DNA from: an uncultured Spirochaetaceae bacterium
GTDB lineage: Bacteria > Spirochaetota > Spirochaetia > Treponematales > Treponemataceae
DNA length: 32,210 nucleotides
Direction: 5' to 3'
Assembly: GCA_902783155.1 (NCBI GenBank)
Contig: CACZPR010000070.1
Span: 1 to 32,210 of the forward strand
Positions 23,352-31,491 of this stretch are shown here, piece by piece. The position numbers and the translations under genes are program-made. Position 1 is the first letter of the stretch; each line of letters starts with the position of its first letter. The notes under the pieces were generated by a model. That model had not been told where the DNA came from and did no database searches. It was given only the letters and a program-made list of their open reading frames with translations.

Positions 23352-25053
23352 GGAACTGGACATAAAGAATTTTGCGTTGATTGACACCGCCCATGTTGAA
23401 TTCGGAAAGGGATTCACCGTCCTGAGCGGAGAGACGGGTGCCGGAAAATCAATACTCATAGGAAGCCTTGCGTTCCTGCTTGGCGGAAAATCGGGCGTGG
23501 AGCAGATTCGCACTGGAACCAGCGAGGCACAGGTCTGCGGAACATTTCTTGTGGAGGGCAGCGACGCACTGTCGTGGCTTGACGAGCATGGCATAGAACC
23601 CGAGGACGGAAGAATCTTGGTCCGCAGAATCATACGCGACAGTGGAAAATCCTCCGCGTGGATTGGCGGAACCCCCGTGACAAAGGCGGACCTCCTTGAT
23701 TTTGCGTCCTTCCTTGTTGACATACACGGCCAGCACGAGCAGCAGTCCCTGATGAAGGTCTCCGAACACAGACGCTATCTCGACATATATGCGGACATTG
23801 TTGGCGAGGTCAGAAACTTCACCTCCATGTACAGCGACCTTGTTGAAAAGAGGAAACTTCTGGACAGCCTCAACACAAACGAGACGGAGAGACGCAACCG
23901 GATAGACATGCTTTCGTTCGCCGTTGAGGAGATTGATTCCGCAAAACTGAAGCCGGGCGAGGACGAGGATCTTGAGGCGGAGGAGAGCAGGCTTTCTTCC
24001 TACGAGAAACTTTTTGGCGACATAGAGGAAATCTGTGGCGCATTTTCCGGGGACGACAGCGGAAGCGGCCTGGGCATTGTTTCCATGCTCCACCGGATAG
24101 GGGCGACAGTCTCCCACGCCGCATCCATGGACAAAAGCCTGGAGGCTCTTGACGGCAGAATACAGTCCGCTTTCTACGAGCTTGACGACATTGGCGAGGA
24201 ATTCAAGCACTACCGGCAGACTCTTGTGTTTGACCCGGAGCATCTTGCGCAGGTGCAGGACCGTCTGGAGCTTATCGGAAAGCTGAAAAAGAAGTACGCA
24301 TCATCAACAAGGTCCCCGATATCCGAAATCCTTGACTACAGAAACAGAGCCGAGGAGGAGCTATCTTCTCTCACCGACTCAGGTCGTGACAGGGAGGGTC
24401 TTGAAAAATCCATTGCCGAGGCGGAAAAAAATGTCTATGTCGCGGCAAAGCAGATTAGCGCAAAACGCAAGGCGGCATCGGAAAAAATGTCAGCCGCAAT
24501 CGAGGAGATTCTGCACAAGCTTGGCATGAAGGAAACAAGGTTCCGAGTTAGCCTGTCGGAAAAGGCCGGCGACCAGATGACCCAGAAGTGCGGCCCTTAC
24601 GGAATGGACGACATAGAGTTCTTGATCAGCGCGAATCCGGGGTCCCCGTTGCAGGGGCTTGCAAAAATAGCGTCCGGCGGTGAGCTTAGCCGTGTCATGC
24701 TTGCCATGAAGACCGTTCTTTCCGGGGCAGACATGGTTGGGACCCTTGTTTTTGATGAGATAGACACCGGAATTGGCGGCGAGGTGGCCGTGTCAGTAGG
24801 CGACCACATGAAAAAACTTGCGTCCGGCAAGCAGATTTTGTGCATAACACACTTGGCGAGCATCGCAGTTTATGCCGATAATCAGATAAAGATTCAGAAA
24901 GGTGTTGACGGAAGTTCCACTTCGACCCATGTTTTCCCTGTTGAGGGCGAGGAAAGGGTGAAGGAGATTGCCCGAATGCTTTCCGGGGACGCTTCTTCGG
25001 AGGCTTCACTGGAACACGCTTCCGCCATGCTGAAAAAATTTGGAGGAATGTAA
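23344..25053 (+). CDS. recN: DNA repair ATPase RecN
   Basis: At 569 residues this is an SMC-like ATPase of double-strand-break repair. Walker A GETGAGKS (29-36) follows the typical LEELDIKNFALID start. A long charged coiled-coil middle (about 160-370) separates it from the signature SGGELSRVMLAMK and Walker B LVFDEIDTGIGG, then ITHLASIAVYAD. RecN binds DNA ends and holds broken molecules together early in recombination. The GTG start has a full AGGAGG ahead of it. Its TAA overlaps the ATG of the next gene. Confidence 0.96.
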   Translation: MLEELDIKNFALIDTAHVEFGKGFTVLSGETGAGKSILIGSLAFLLGGKSGVEQIRTGTSEAQVCGTFLVEGSDALSWLDEHGIEPEDGRILVRRIIRDSGKSSAWIGGTPVTKADLLDFASFLVDIHGQHEQQSLMKVSEHRRYLDIYADIVGEVRNFTSMYSDLVEKRKLLDSLNTNETERRNRIDMLSFAVEEIDSAKLKPGEDEDLEAEESRLSSYEKLFGDIEEICGAFSGDDSGSGLGIVSMLHRIGATVSHAASMDKSLEALDGRIQSAFYELDDIGEEFKHYRQTLVFDPEHLAQVQDRLELIGKLKKKYASSTRSPISEILDYRNRAEEELSSLTDSGRDREGLEKSIAEAEKNVYVAAKQISAKRKAASEKMSAAIEEILHKLGMKETRFRVSLSEKAGDQMTQKCGPYGMDDIEFLISANPGSPLQGLAKIASGGELSRVMLAMKTVLSGADMVGTLVFDEIDTGIGGEVAVSVGDHMKKLASGKQILCITHLASIAVYADNQIKIQKGVDGSSTSTHVFPVEGEERVKEIARMLSGDASSEASLEHASAMLKKFGGM

Positions 25054-25850
25054 TGGCTGTCCAGACTGAACGCAAGGCAGAATTCGCGGAGATGTCCAAA
25101 CCAATCCACGACTTGATTAACGCCAACCTGAAAAAGGAAAAGACCGTCCTTGAGGACATAAGGAAAAATCCCGAGGGAATGGAGTACAAAAAGATTGATC
25201 TTGCCGAGGATATGATCTACATCACTACGCTCTATATGTCAATCAACACGCTATCGCTGAAGATGCTCAACGTAAAGAACAACGATGCGCTGAACGATGC
25301 CCGAAAGATAATCTACAAGTCCATAATCTATCTGGAGGAGGTTGTCACCAATTTTGTTGACTACTCCTACAGCGAGCTTTCTGCAAAACTTGAGAAAATA
25401 GCCGACCTGAAGATTGACAAGCGCTTCTATCTGGTCAGAAAGCTGGGACTTGCGATACAGCTTCTTTCCGATGCCCTTGGAGACAACAGCAAGTGGAAGT
25501 GGTCCTTCGTTGAGCTTAGGGCAAGATATGCCTGTGTCGCAAAAAACCTGCTCGACATGAAGGCAGCCGGCAAGGACTATTTTGATCCAAGCACCGAGGA
25601 CTACGACAACACCGTGTTCTATGTGCGTCTGGTCAGGCAGCTCCTTGACAAAAGCGCGATGGACTACCGCGACAAGTACGAGCTTATGTCCCGCAGCGAA
25701 GAGGATATGCAGAAGGCCATAAACTTCCTGATTGCGCTCCGACGAATAGCCATGATTCTGGGTGAAAACGATGAGTCCGAGGAAATCAAGAAAAAGGCCC
25801 AGGTCTGGAAAACCAAGATGGAGACCGACCAGAAGCAGAACAAAAAATAG
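25053..25850 (+). CDS. Conserved hypothetical alpha-helical protein
   Basis: A 265-residue, Lys/Glu-rich, almost wholly helical protein with no signal peptide or membrane segment and no family motif that I recognise. Its ATG overlaps the recN stop (TAATG) and has GGAGG at 7 bases, so it is translated with recN. It is followed after 11 bp by the HD-domain gene. Heptad-like patterning (IYKSIIYLEEVVTNFVDYSYSELSAKL is part of it, in shortened form YKSIIYLEEVV) suggests a helical bundle or oligomer. A role in repair is suggested only by the operon. Confidence 0.7.
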   Translation: MAVQTERKAEFAEMSKPIHDLINANLKKEKTVLEDIRKNPEGMEYKKIDLAEDMIYITTLYMSINTLSLKMLNVKNNDALNDARKIIYKSIIYLEEVVTNFVDYSYSELSAKLEKIADLKIDKRFYLVRKLGLAIQLLSDALGDNSKWKWSFVELRARYACVAKNLLDMKAAGKDYFDPSTEDYDNTVFYVRLVRQLLDKSAMDYRDKYELMSRSEEDMQKAINFLIALRRIAMILGENDESEEIKKKAQVWKTKMETDQKQNKK

Positions 25851-25861
25851 CTGGTGTGCCA

Positions 25862-27070
25862 ATGAAAAAGGAACTTGCGCTGAAGATTTTCGAGGGATTC
25901 TCTATTGAACGCTGGAATGACCTTGTGCGACCGTTCGACCTTGTTGAAATGGACAAGGAGGCCGAGAAAATGGTTCTTGCGTACATAATCGGAAAGTACG
26001 AGGAGAACCGTGGCGTTGATGTCGATTGGGAGTGGATGATTTACGCATGCCTTTTCGATTTGCTCAAAAAGATTGCCCTTTGCGACATAAAAAGTCCCGT
26101 CCAGCGTCTTATCCATGCCGAATATCCTGACGAGTACAAAAAGCTGAACAACTGGGTGGTGGAGCAGTACAGGACACTTGTCACCGATCCCGACATATTC
26201 AACCGTTTTGCAAAATATGTTGACAGGACTGCCGGATGTGTTAATGATGAGACCGCCCGCATTTTCAGGGCTGCACACAAGTATTCGACCCTGCGTGAGC
26301 TTGAGATGATTTCCATGGTCAACGAGCCTGAGCGACTGGAAAAAATCCGAAAGGAAGTCAATGCGGACTTGAATTCGTTTCTTGATTTGCGGGGCCTGCA
26401 GCTTCTTGTCACAAAGCAGCGTCCATTCGATTTTCTTCTACGCATCGAGCAGCTGAGATTCCAGACCCGGTGGAACCAGACACCAAGAGTTCCGCGGACA
26501 TCAGTTCTGGGACATTGTTTTTTTGTCGCGGTCCTTACGCTTCTTCTTGAACGTGAGAGCGGCGTCGCAATGTGTCCAAGGCGGCTCTACAACAATTATT
26601 TTTCGGCACTGTTCCACGACCTTCCCGAGGCCGTCACAAGGGACATAATCTCCCCGGTTAAGCAGGCGACCCATGGACTTCCCTCAATAGTAAAGGACAT
26701 AGAGGACCAGATTGTTTCCAAGGAGCTTGTTCCGCTGATGGAGGACTTCTACAGGGACGAGATTCTGTTTTTCACGAACGACGAATTTGAGAACAGGGTT
26801 GTTGTGGACGGGGAGACCACCGTTGTGACTTTCGACGAGCTTAACTCAATCTACAACGAAGACAGATTCTGTCCGGTTGATGGAAAGATTGTGCGTCTTG
26901 CCGACCACTATTCAGCCCTCCTTGAAGCCGATGCGTCAATCAACCACGGAATCACGAGCGAGCATCTTCGCACCGGTCGTGACAATTTGATAAAATCCTA
27001 CCCCGAATCCAAAATGGTAAACGGAATCGACGCAGGCAAACTTTTCCACGCCTTCACCGAGGACAGATGA
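25862..27070 (+). CDS. HD-domain phosphohydrolase (YfbR-like C-terminal half)
   Basis: A 402-residue protein. The N-terminal half is helical and unrecognised. The second half (about 195-350) is an HD domain resembling YfbR/HD_3 5'-nucleotidases. It has R204-W205 (QTRW), a first His H218 (SVLGH), H252-D253 followed by E256 (FHDLPEAV), then TRDIISPVK like the family's TGDLPTPVK, and a last Asp in RLADHYSALLEAD. It probably hydrolyses a phosphorylated nucleotide with a divalent metal; the substrate is unknown. The ATG at 25862 is preferred over a GTG two codons upstream; both have weak Shine-Dalgarno sequences. It is the last gene of the nadK-recN run. Confidence 0.8.
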   Translation: MKKELALKIFEGFSIERWNDLVRPFDLVEMDKEAEKMVLAYIIGKYEENRGVDVDWEWMIYACLFDLLKKIALCDIKSPVQRLIHAEYPDEYKKLNNWVVEQYRTLVTDPDIFNRFAKYVDRTAGCVNDETARIFRAAHKYSTLRELEMISMVNEPERLEKIRKEVNADLNSFLDLRGLQLLVTKQRPFDFLLRIEQLRFQTRWNQTPRVPRTSVLGHCFFVAVLTLLLERESGVAMCPRRLYNNYFSALFHDLPEAVTRDIISPVKQATHGLPSIVKDIEDQIVSKELVPLMEDFYRDEILFFTNDEFENRVVVDGETTVVTFDELNSIYNEDRFCPVDGKIVRLADHYSALLEADASINHGITSEHLRTGRDNLIKSYPESKMVNGIDAGKLFHAFTEDR

Positions 27071-27089
27071 TTTTTCACAGATGATTTTT
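27063..27089 (+). repeat. 13-bp tandem repeat across the stop of the HD gene
   Basis: ACAGATGATTTTT occurs at 27063-27075 and 27077-27089 (14-bp period). The first copy contains the TGA stop. It is like the tandem duplication after the JAMM-DinG gene: a short slippage repeat just after an ORF end. Confidence 0.75.
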
Positions 27090-27098
27090 TTACCCCCC

Positions 27099-27127
27099 TT
27101 GCTGAAAACCGGAGTTTTTTTTATAAT
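27099..27127 (+). promoter_or_regulatory. Promoter of the oadGAB operon
   Basis: TTGCTG (27099-27104), a 17-bp spacer ending in a T-run and a perfect TATAAT (27122-27127). The start site is expected near 27134, giving a leader of about 25 nt with GGAGG before the ATG at 27159. Confidence 0.75.
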
Positions 27128-27158
27128 GGATTCGGCTTTTTAGCTTTTTGGAGGAATT

Positions 27159-27419
27159 ATGACAATTTCAGATATGCTTAGTCAGAGCGCGCTCTTAACT
27201 TTGCTTGGAATGGCTGTCGTTTTTTCTTTCCTTATAATCATGATTCTGGCAATGCATCTGCTGCACGGTGTTGTACATGCGCTGCATCTTGATAAGGACA
27301 AGGAGAACAATGCCGAGGCAAAGACTTCCGCCCCTGTTCAGGTGGAAAGTCCGGCTGTGGATAACGGTGCCGTGGTTGCGGCCATTGCTGCTGCCGTGAG
27401 GGAAAGACAGTCCGTCTAG
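27159..27419 (+). CDS. oadG: Oxaloacetate decarboxylase, gamma subunit (OadG)
   Basis: An 86-residue protein with one N-terminal membrane helix (about 11-36, LLTLLGMAVVFSFLIIMILA) followed by a charged and Ala/Pro-rich cytoplasmic tail, the OadG layout. In the complex OadG anchors the alpha subunit to the beta-subunit pump and stabilises assembly. The product is short but within the family range. GGAGG lies 4 bases before ATG. It is the first gene of the operon; 86 bp separate its stop from the oadA ATG, with no promoter or terminator visible in the gap. Confidence 0.88.
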   Translation: MTISDMLSQSALLTLLGMAVVFSFLIIMILAMHLLHGVVHALHLDKDKENNAEAKTSAPVQVESPAVDNGAVVAAIAAAVRERQSV

Positions 27420-27505
27420 CAATGTGGAAGGAGTCGCTGGTCCGTGTCTGATTTTCCGGCGTCTGCTTTGTTTTTTGATTTGGTATTTTATTGAAGAGGT
27501 TTTTT

Positions 27506-29620
27506 ATGTCAAAAGTTGGTATTACAGAACTCGTGCTGCGTGACGCACATCAGTCGCTCCATGCTACACGTATGACTACGGCGGATATGCTCCCTGCCTG
27601 CGGTATGATTGATAAGATTGGCTACTGGGCTGTAGAAGGATGGGGTGGAGCAACTTACGACAGCTGCATCCGCTTTTTGAACGAAGATCCATGGGAGCGT
27701 CTTAGAAAACTTCACGCTGCCCTCCCGAACAACCAGATTATGATGCTCCTTCGCGGACAGAATCTTTTGGGCTACCGCCACTACGCTGACGATGTTGTTG
27801 ATAAATTTGTCGAAACCGCAGCCGCAAACGGAATCGGTGTGTTCAGAATTTTTGATGCCTGCAACGACCCCCGCAATCTTGAGAGAGCCACAAAGGCGGC
27901 CAAGAAGACTGGAAAGCACGTCCAGATGGCAATCTCTTATGCCGTAACTCCTTTCCATACAATCGAAAAATATGCGGAGCTTGCAAAGACTTATGCAGAA
28001 TTCGGTGCCGATTCAATCTGTATCAAGGACATGTCGGGCCTCCTGAAGCCTTATGACGCTTACGATTTGGTCAAGGCCGTAAAAAATGCCTGCGACCTTC
28101 CTGTAGAAATCCACACGCACTCAACGACAGGACTTTCTGTTGCGACCGAGCTTAAGGCTGCCGAAGCCGGTGCCGATGTGCTTGACACCGCAATTTCTTC
28201 AATGGCAATGGGAACTTCACACTCGCCGACGGAAACAATTGTCGAGATGCTGAAAAACACCGACCTTGACACAAATCTCGACACCCAGGCCCTGCTGGAG
28301 ATTGCCGCATACTTCCGCGAGGTTCGCACGCACTATGCATCGCTCGAATCAAAGTTCCTCGGGGCAGATACAAGAATCCTCCTTTCTCAGGTTCCGGGCG
28401 GAATGCTTTCAAACCTTGAGAACCAGCTTAAACAGCAGGGTGCGGGCGACAAGATGGACGACGTTCTTGCCGAGCTTCCAAAAGTCCACAAGGATGCCGG
28501 ATACGTTCCTCTTGTAACACCTACCTCACAGATTGTCGGAACCCAGGCCGTAATGAATGTCCTTATGGGCCGCTACACAACAATGACCCAGGATTTCAGA
28601 AACCTCATTACAGGTAGATTCGGAAAGCTCCCGACCGATGCCAACCCGGACCTTGTAAAGAAGGCTCTCGAACAGAACAAGATGGATGCTGTCGTCACAT
28701 GCCGCCCGGCCGATTTGATGGAGCCGGAGTGGGACAAGATGGTTGCCGAATCAAAGGAAAAGGGTGGAGACGGTTCCGACGAGGACACGCTTACGTATGC
28801 AATGTTCCCGAATGTTGCGCCAAAGTTCTTCGCCGAACGTGCAAAGGGACCGGTCGATGCCAAGGCCACATTTGGAATCAAGCCTGCCGTACCTGCTGCT
28901 GAAAAGAAAGAGAACAAGGGCGGTTCATACACAATCACGGTAAACGGAACCGCATACAATGTTACATCTGGTCCTGCCGGTGACAATATGAGCGTAAACG
29001 TGAACGGCGTTCCATACAATGTTACATTCGGAGCACCCGGAGCCGCACCTGCTGTTTCCGCAGCCCCTGCTTCCCCAACTGCCTCTGTTTCTGGCGGTGT
29101 CGATGTAAAGGCTCCTGTGGCGGGTACATTGCTCAAGCAGTGCTTCTCAAATGGAACAAAGGTAGAGAAGGGACAGACCGTAATCATAATCGAGTCCATG
29201 AAGATGGAGCTTGAGGTTAAGGCTCCGGAGTCTGGAAACATAACATACACGGTACCTGCCGGAACCCAGATTACAAGTGCACAGACCATCGCAAAGATTG
29301 GTGGGGTCGCTTCCGCTCCAGCACCTACGGTAGCTCAAGCACCTGTTGCATCCCCTGCACCTGCCGCTACTCCAGCTCCTGCAGCACCTGTTGCTGCTCC
29401 AAGTGGTTCAGGAAAACCGGTCAAGGCTCCTGTTGCCGGAGTGTTCCTCAGGACAGCCGTAAGCGAGGGTGCGACCGTTGGTGCGAACGACACGATTGTT
29501 GTCATCGAGTCAATGAAAATGGAACTGGAGATTAAGGCCGGGGCTGCCGGAAAGGTTCACTTCCTGGTTTCCGCCGGTTCACAGATTACAAGCGGACAGC
29601 CTGTTGCTGAAATCTGCTAG
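27506..29620 (+). CDS. oadA: Oxaloacetate decarboxylase alpha subunit with two biotinyl domains
   Basis: A 704-residue protein from the ATG at 27506 (GAGG at 6 bases; an upstream TTG at 27491 is less likely). Residues 1-450 form the carboxyltransferase TIM barrel with LRDAHQSLHATRM, the metal-site IHTHSTTG and the catalytic IKDMSGLL segment. A linker contains two similar strands (VNGTAYNVT, VNGVPYNVT). Then come two tandem biotinyl domains, each with ESMKME: biotin lysines K566 and K671, separated by an Ala/Pro hinge (about 600-636). Ordinary OadA has one. The subunit moves CO2 from oxaloacetate to biotin and carries it to OadB. A related biotin-dependent carboxyltransferase (PycB or methylmalonyl-CoA type) is possible, but the oadG/oadB context favours OadA. 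Confidence 0.93.
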   Translation: MSKVGITELVLRDAHQSLHATRMTTADMLPACGMIDKIGYWAVEGWGGATYDSCIRFLNEDPWERLRKLHAALPNNQIMMLLRGQNLLGYRHYADDVVDKFVETAAANGIGVFRIFDACNDPRNLERATKAAKKTGKHVQMAISYAVTPFHTIEKYAELAKTYAEFGADSICIKDMSGLLKPYDAYDLVKAVKNACDLPVEIHTHSTTGLSVATELKAAEAGADVLDTAISSMAMGTSHSPTETIVEMLKNTDLDTNLDTQALLEIAAYFREVRTHYASLESKFLGADTRILLSQVPGGMLSNLENQLKQQGAGDKMDDVLAELPKVHKDAGYVPLVTPTSQIVGTQAVMNVLMGRYTTMTQDFRNLITGRFGKLPTDANPDLVKKALEQNKMDAVVTCRPADLMEPEWDKMVAESKEKGGDGSDEDTLTYAMFPNVAPKFFAERAKGPVDAKATFGIKPAVPAAEKKENKGGSYTITVNGTAYNVTSGPAGDNMSVNVNGVPYNVTFGAPGAAPAVSAAPASPTASVSGGVDVKAPVAGTLLKQCFSNGTKVEKGQTVIIIESMKMELEVKAPESGNITYTVPAGTQITSAQTIAKIGGVASAPAPTVAQAPVASPAPAATPAPAAPVAAPSGSGKPVKAPVAGVFLRTAVSEGATVGANDTIVVIESMKMELEIKAGAAGKVHFLVSAGSQITSGQPVAEIC

Positions 29621-29635
29621 GGAGCGAGGAACAGT

Positions 29636-31075
29636 ATGCCAGTCTCAAAAGCTGAAAAAAATAAAAAGATAGCCCTGGTGATGATTTTCATTCTCGCTAT
29701 TGCGGGAGTGATGTCCGTATTCACAAAGACATTTGCCCAGGACTCCACCGCTACGGTCCAGACCACCGGAATGAACCATGTAATCAAGGGAACCGAGGAC
29801 TGGAACGGAAAGCACGACATTTCCGTGAAGGATTTTTTCGTGAACATCGGAAAGTCCACCGGAATCTACAAGATGATTCACAGGGCGACCGAAGAAGAAA
29901 TTGCCGCCGAGAATGCCGAAAAACTTGCAAAGGAGCAGGCCGAAAACAATGACCCGTTTGCAGGAAAAAAGGCTCCAGGATGGCAGTATCTTGTTATGAT
30001 ACTCGTTGGCTTTTTGATTATCTATCTTGCGGCGGGACGGGGGTTTGAGCCTCTGCTTCTTATTCCAATCGGATTCGGAACCGTGCTTGTCAACATACTT
30101 GGAGCAGGAATGGGTGACGCGCCAGATGGAATGTTGCACATAATCTACAAGGCCGGAGTCGGAAACGAGTTCTTCCCGATGCTTATTTTTATGGGAATCG
30201 GAGCAATGACAGACTTTGGACCGCTTATTGCAAATCCAAAGACAGCCTTGCTTGGTGGAGCCGCACAGTTCGGTGTGTTCTTCACATTGTTCGGTGTCGC
30301 CCTTATGAACCTTATTCCTGGACTCAACACAGACTACAACATCATGCAGGCGGCGGCAATCGCGATTATCGGCGGTGCGGACGGTCCTACGTCAATCTAC
30401 GTGTCTGCAAAGCTTGCACCGGAACTCATGGCGGTAATTGCTGTTGCTGCATACTCATACATGGCGCTTGTACCGATGATTCAGCCTCCAATCATGAAGC
30501 TCCTTACCACCAAAAAGGAAAGGCTGATCCACATGGAGCAGCTTCGTCCGGTAAGCAAGACAGAAAGAATCCTGTTCCCGATGGTGCTTCTTGTGATTAC
30601 GATTCTCCTTCTTCCACCGGCAGCCCCGTTGATTGGTATGCTCGCGTTCGGAAACTTTGTAAAGCAGGTCGGAAGTGTCCAGCGTCTTTCAAAGACAATG
30701 GAGAACGAGATGATGAACATAGTCTCAATCCTTCTTTCGCTTGGAGTAGGAAGCCAGATGACACCGGAAAAGATTATGAACGGAAAATCATTCGGAATCA
30801 TAGTCCTTGGTCTTGTGGCGTTCGCAATTGCAACCGCGGCCGGAATCCTCATGGCAAAACTTATGAACGTATTCCTGCCTAAGGACAAGAAAATCAATCC
30901 GCTCATTGGTTCAGCTGGAGTTTCGGCAGTTCCTATGGCGGCCCGAGTTTCAAACAAGGTTGGACAGGAATGTGACCCGTCGAACTTCCTTCTGATGAAC
31001 GCAATGGGACCAAATGTCTCCGGCGTAATCGGAACGGCAATAGCTGCGGGAGTTTTCATCGCGACGTTCGGATAA
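29636..31075 (+). CDS. oadB: Sodium-pumping decarboxylase beta subunit (OadB)
   Basis: A 479-residue integral membrane protein. Residues 1-35 are a membrane or signal helix, and 36-110 a polar segment absent from short OadB proteins. The rest is the multi-helix OadB core with hallmarks [14 protein letters not shown] (ion and carboxybiotin region) and [20 protein letters not shown] near the C-terminus. It decarboxylates carboxybiotin on OadA and exports Na+, making a sodium gradient without ATP. It starts 15 bp after oadA, after GGAGCGAGGA. The N-terminal extension is notable: it may cross the inner membrane and place a small domain outside. The gene ends the operon. Confidence 0.93.
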   Translation: MPVSKAEKNKKIALVMIFILAIAGVMSVFTKTFAQDSTATVQTTGMNHVIKGTEDWNGKHDISVKDFFVNIGKSTGIYKMIHRATEEEIAAENAEKLAKEQAENNDPFAGKKAPGWQYLVMILVGFLIIYLAAGRGFEPLLLIPIGFGTVLVNILGAGMGDAPDGMLHIIYKAGVGNEFFPMLIFMGIGAMTDFGPLIANPKTALLGGAAQFGVFFTLFGVALMNLIPGLNTDYNIMQAAAIAIIGGADGPTSIYVSAKLAPELMAVIAVAAYSYMALVPMIQPPIMKLLTTKKERLIHMEQLRPVSKTERILFPMVLLVITILLLPPAAPLIGMLAFGNFVKQVGSVQRLSKTMENEMMNIVSILLSLGVGSQMTPEKIMNGKSFGIIVLGLVAFAIATAAGILMAKLMNVFLPKDKKINPLIGSAGVSAVPMAARVSNKVGQECDPSNFLLMNAMGPNVSGVIGTAIAAGVFIATFG

Positions 31076-31082
31076 TACAATC

Positions 31083-31144
31083 CACCCGGGCTTCTTTGTT
31101 CGGGTGCATGGGAGTCAGTTTCCGCACTACGGATTCCGGCTCCC
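31083..31144 (+). other. Two hairpins after oadB
   Basis: CACCCG (31083-31088) pairs with CGGGTG (31101-31106). Then GGGAGTC (31110-31116) pairs with GGCTCCC (31138-31144, one G-U) around an inner TCCG/CGGA stem. Only TTTG follows, so these are a weak terminator or a 3'-end protecting structure rather than a full intrinsic terminator. Confidence 0.55.
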
Positions 31145-31165
31145 TTTGTTGCCCAAAAACACATT

Positions 31166-31204
31166 GAATCGGTGGACTAGTTTTTTCTTGTCTCCGATTT
31201 TTTT
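31166..31204 (+). terminator. Intrinsic terminator of oadGAB
   Basis: AATCGG (31167-31172) pairs with CCGATT (31194-31199), with partial inner pairing GAC/GTC, followed by T (31198-31204). It lies about 90 bp after the oadB stop. Confidence 0.65.
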
Positions 31205-31456
31205 GGGAAAATGATTGGGTGCATGTTTTTTGCACCGGAGTTTAAACACATAGAAAGGAATGACCGTGGTTTTCTGATTTTCAGTCTTGGCTTGGTGTTG
31301 TTTTTTCTGTTCAGGCTGTAGATGTCCATTTGCATGTATCCTTTGAAATAACTTTTGCTTAAATATCGGAATTATTTACTTAAATTTTTACCTAATTATT
31401 AAAAAATTTTTAATTTTTTTTCTTCTTTTTTTACATTCCCTTCCATAAATTTGCCC
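31205..31456. other. Gene-free AT-rich spacer between oadB and fliG-like
   Basis: No supported ORF. It contains a 6-bp hairpin, GGTGCA/TGCACC (31218-31236), without a T-run, a GTTTAAAC palindrome and a long A/T stretch (about 31365-31432) with an A-run/T-run dyad. The A/T tracts just upstream of the fliG-like promoter could act as curved DNA or an UP element. Confidence 0.45.
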
Positions 31457-31485
31457 TTGATAATCCGTCGCATATTAAATAAAAT
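31457..31485 (+). promoter_or_regulatory. Promoter of the fliG-like gene, leaderless type
   Basis: TTGATA (31457-31462), a 17-bp spacer and TAAAAT (31480-31485), then 6 bp to the ATG at 31492. There is no Shine-Dalgarno. Confidence 0.65.
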
Positions 31486-31491
31486 GGCTTT

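Noticed and set aside
31395..31421. A-run/T-run dyad followed by T-tract as a terminator
   Set aside because: The stem would be A-U only with almost no loop; too weak for an intrinsic terminator.
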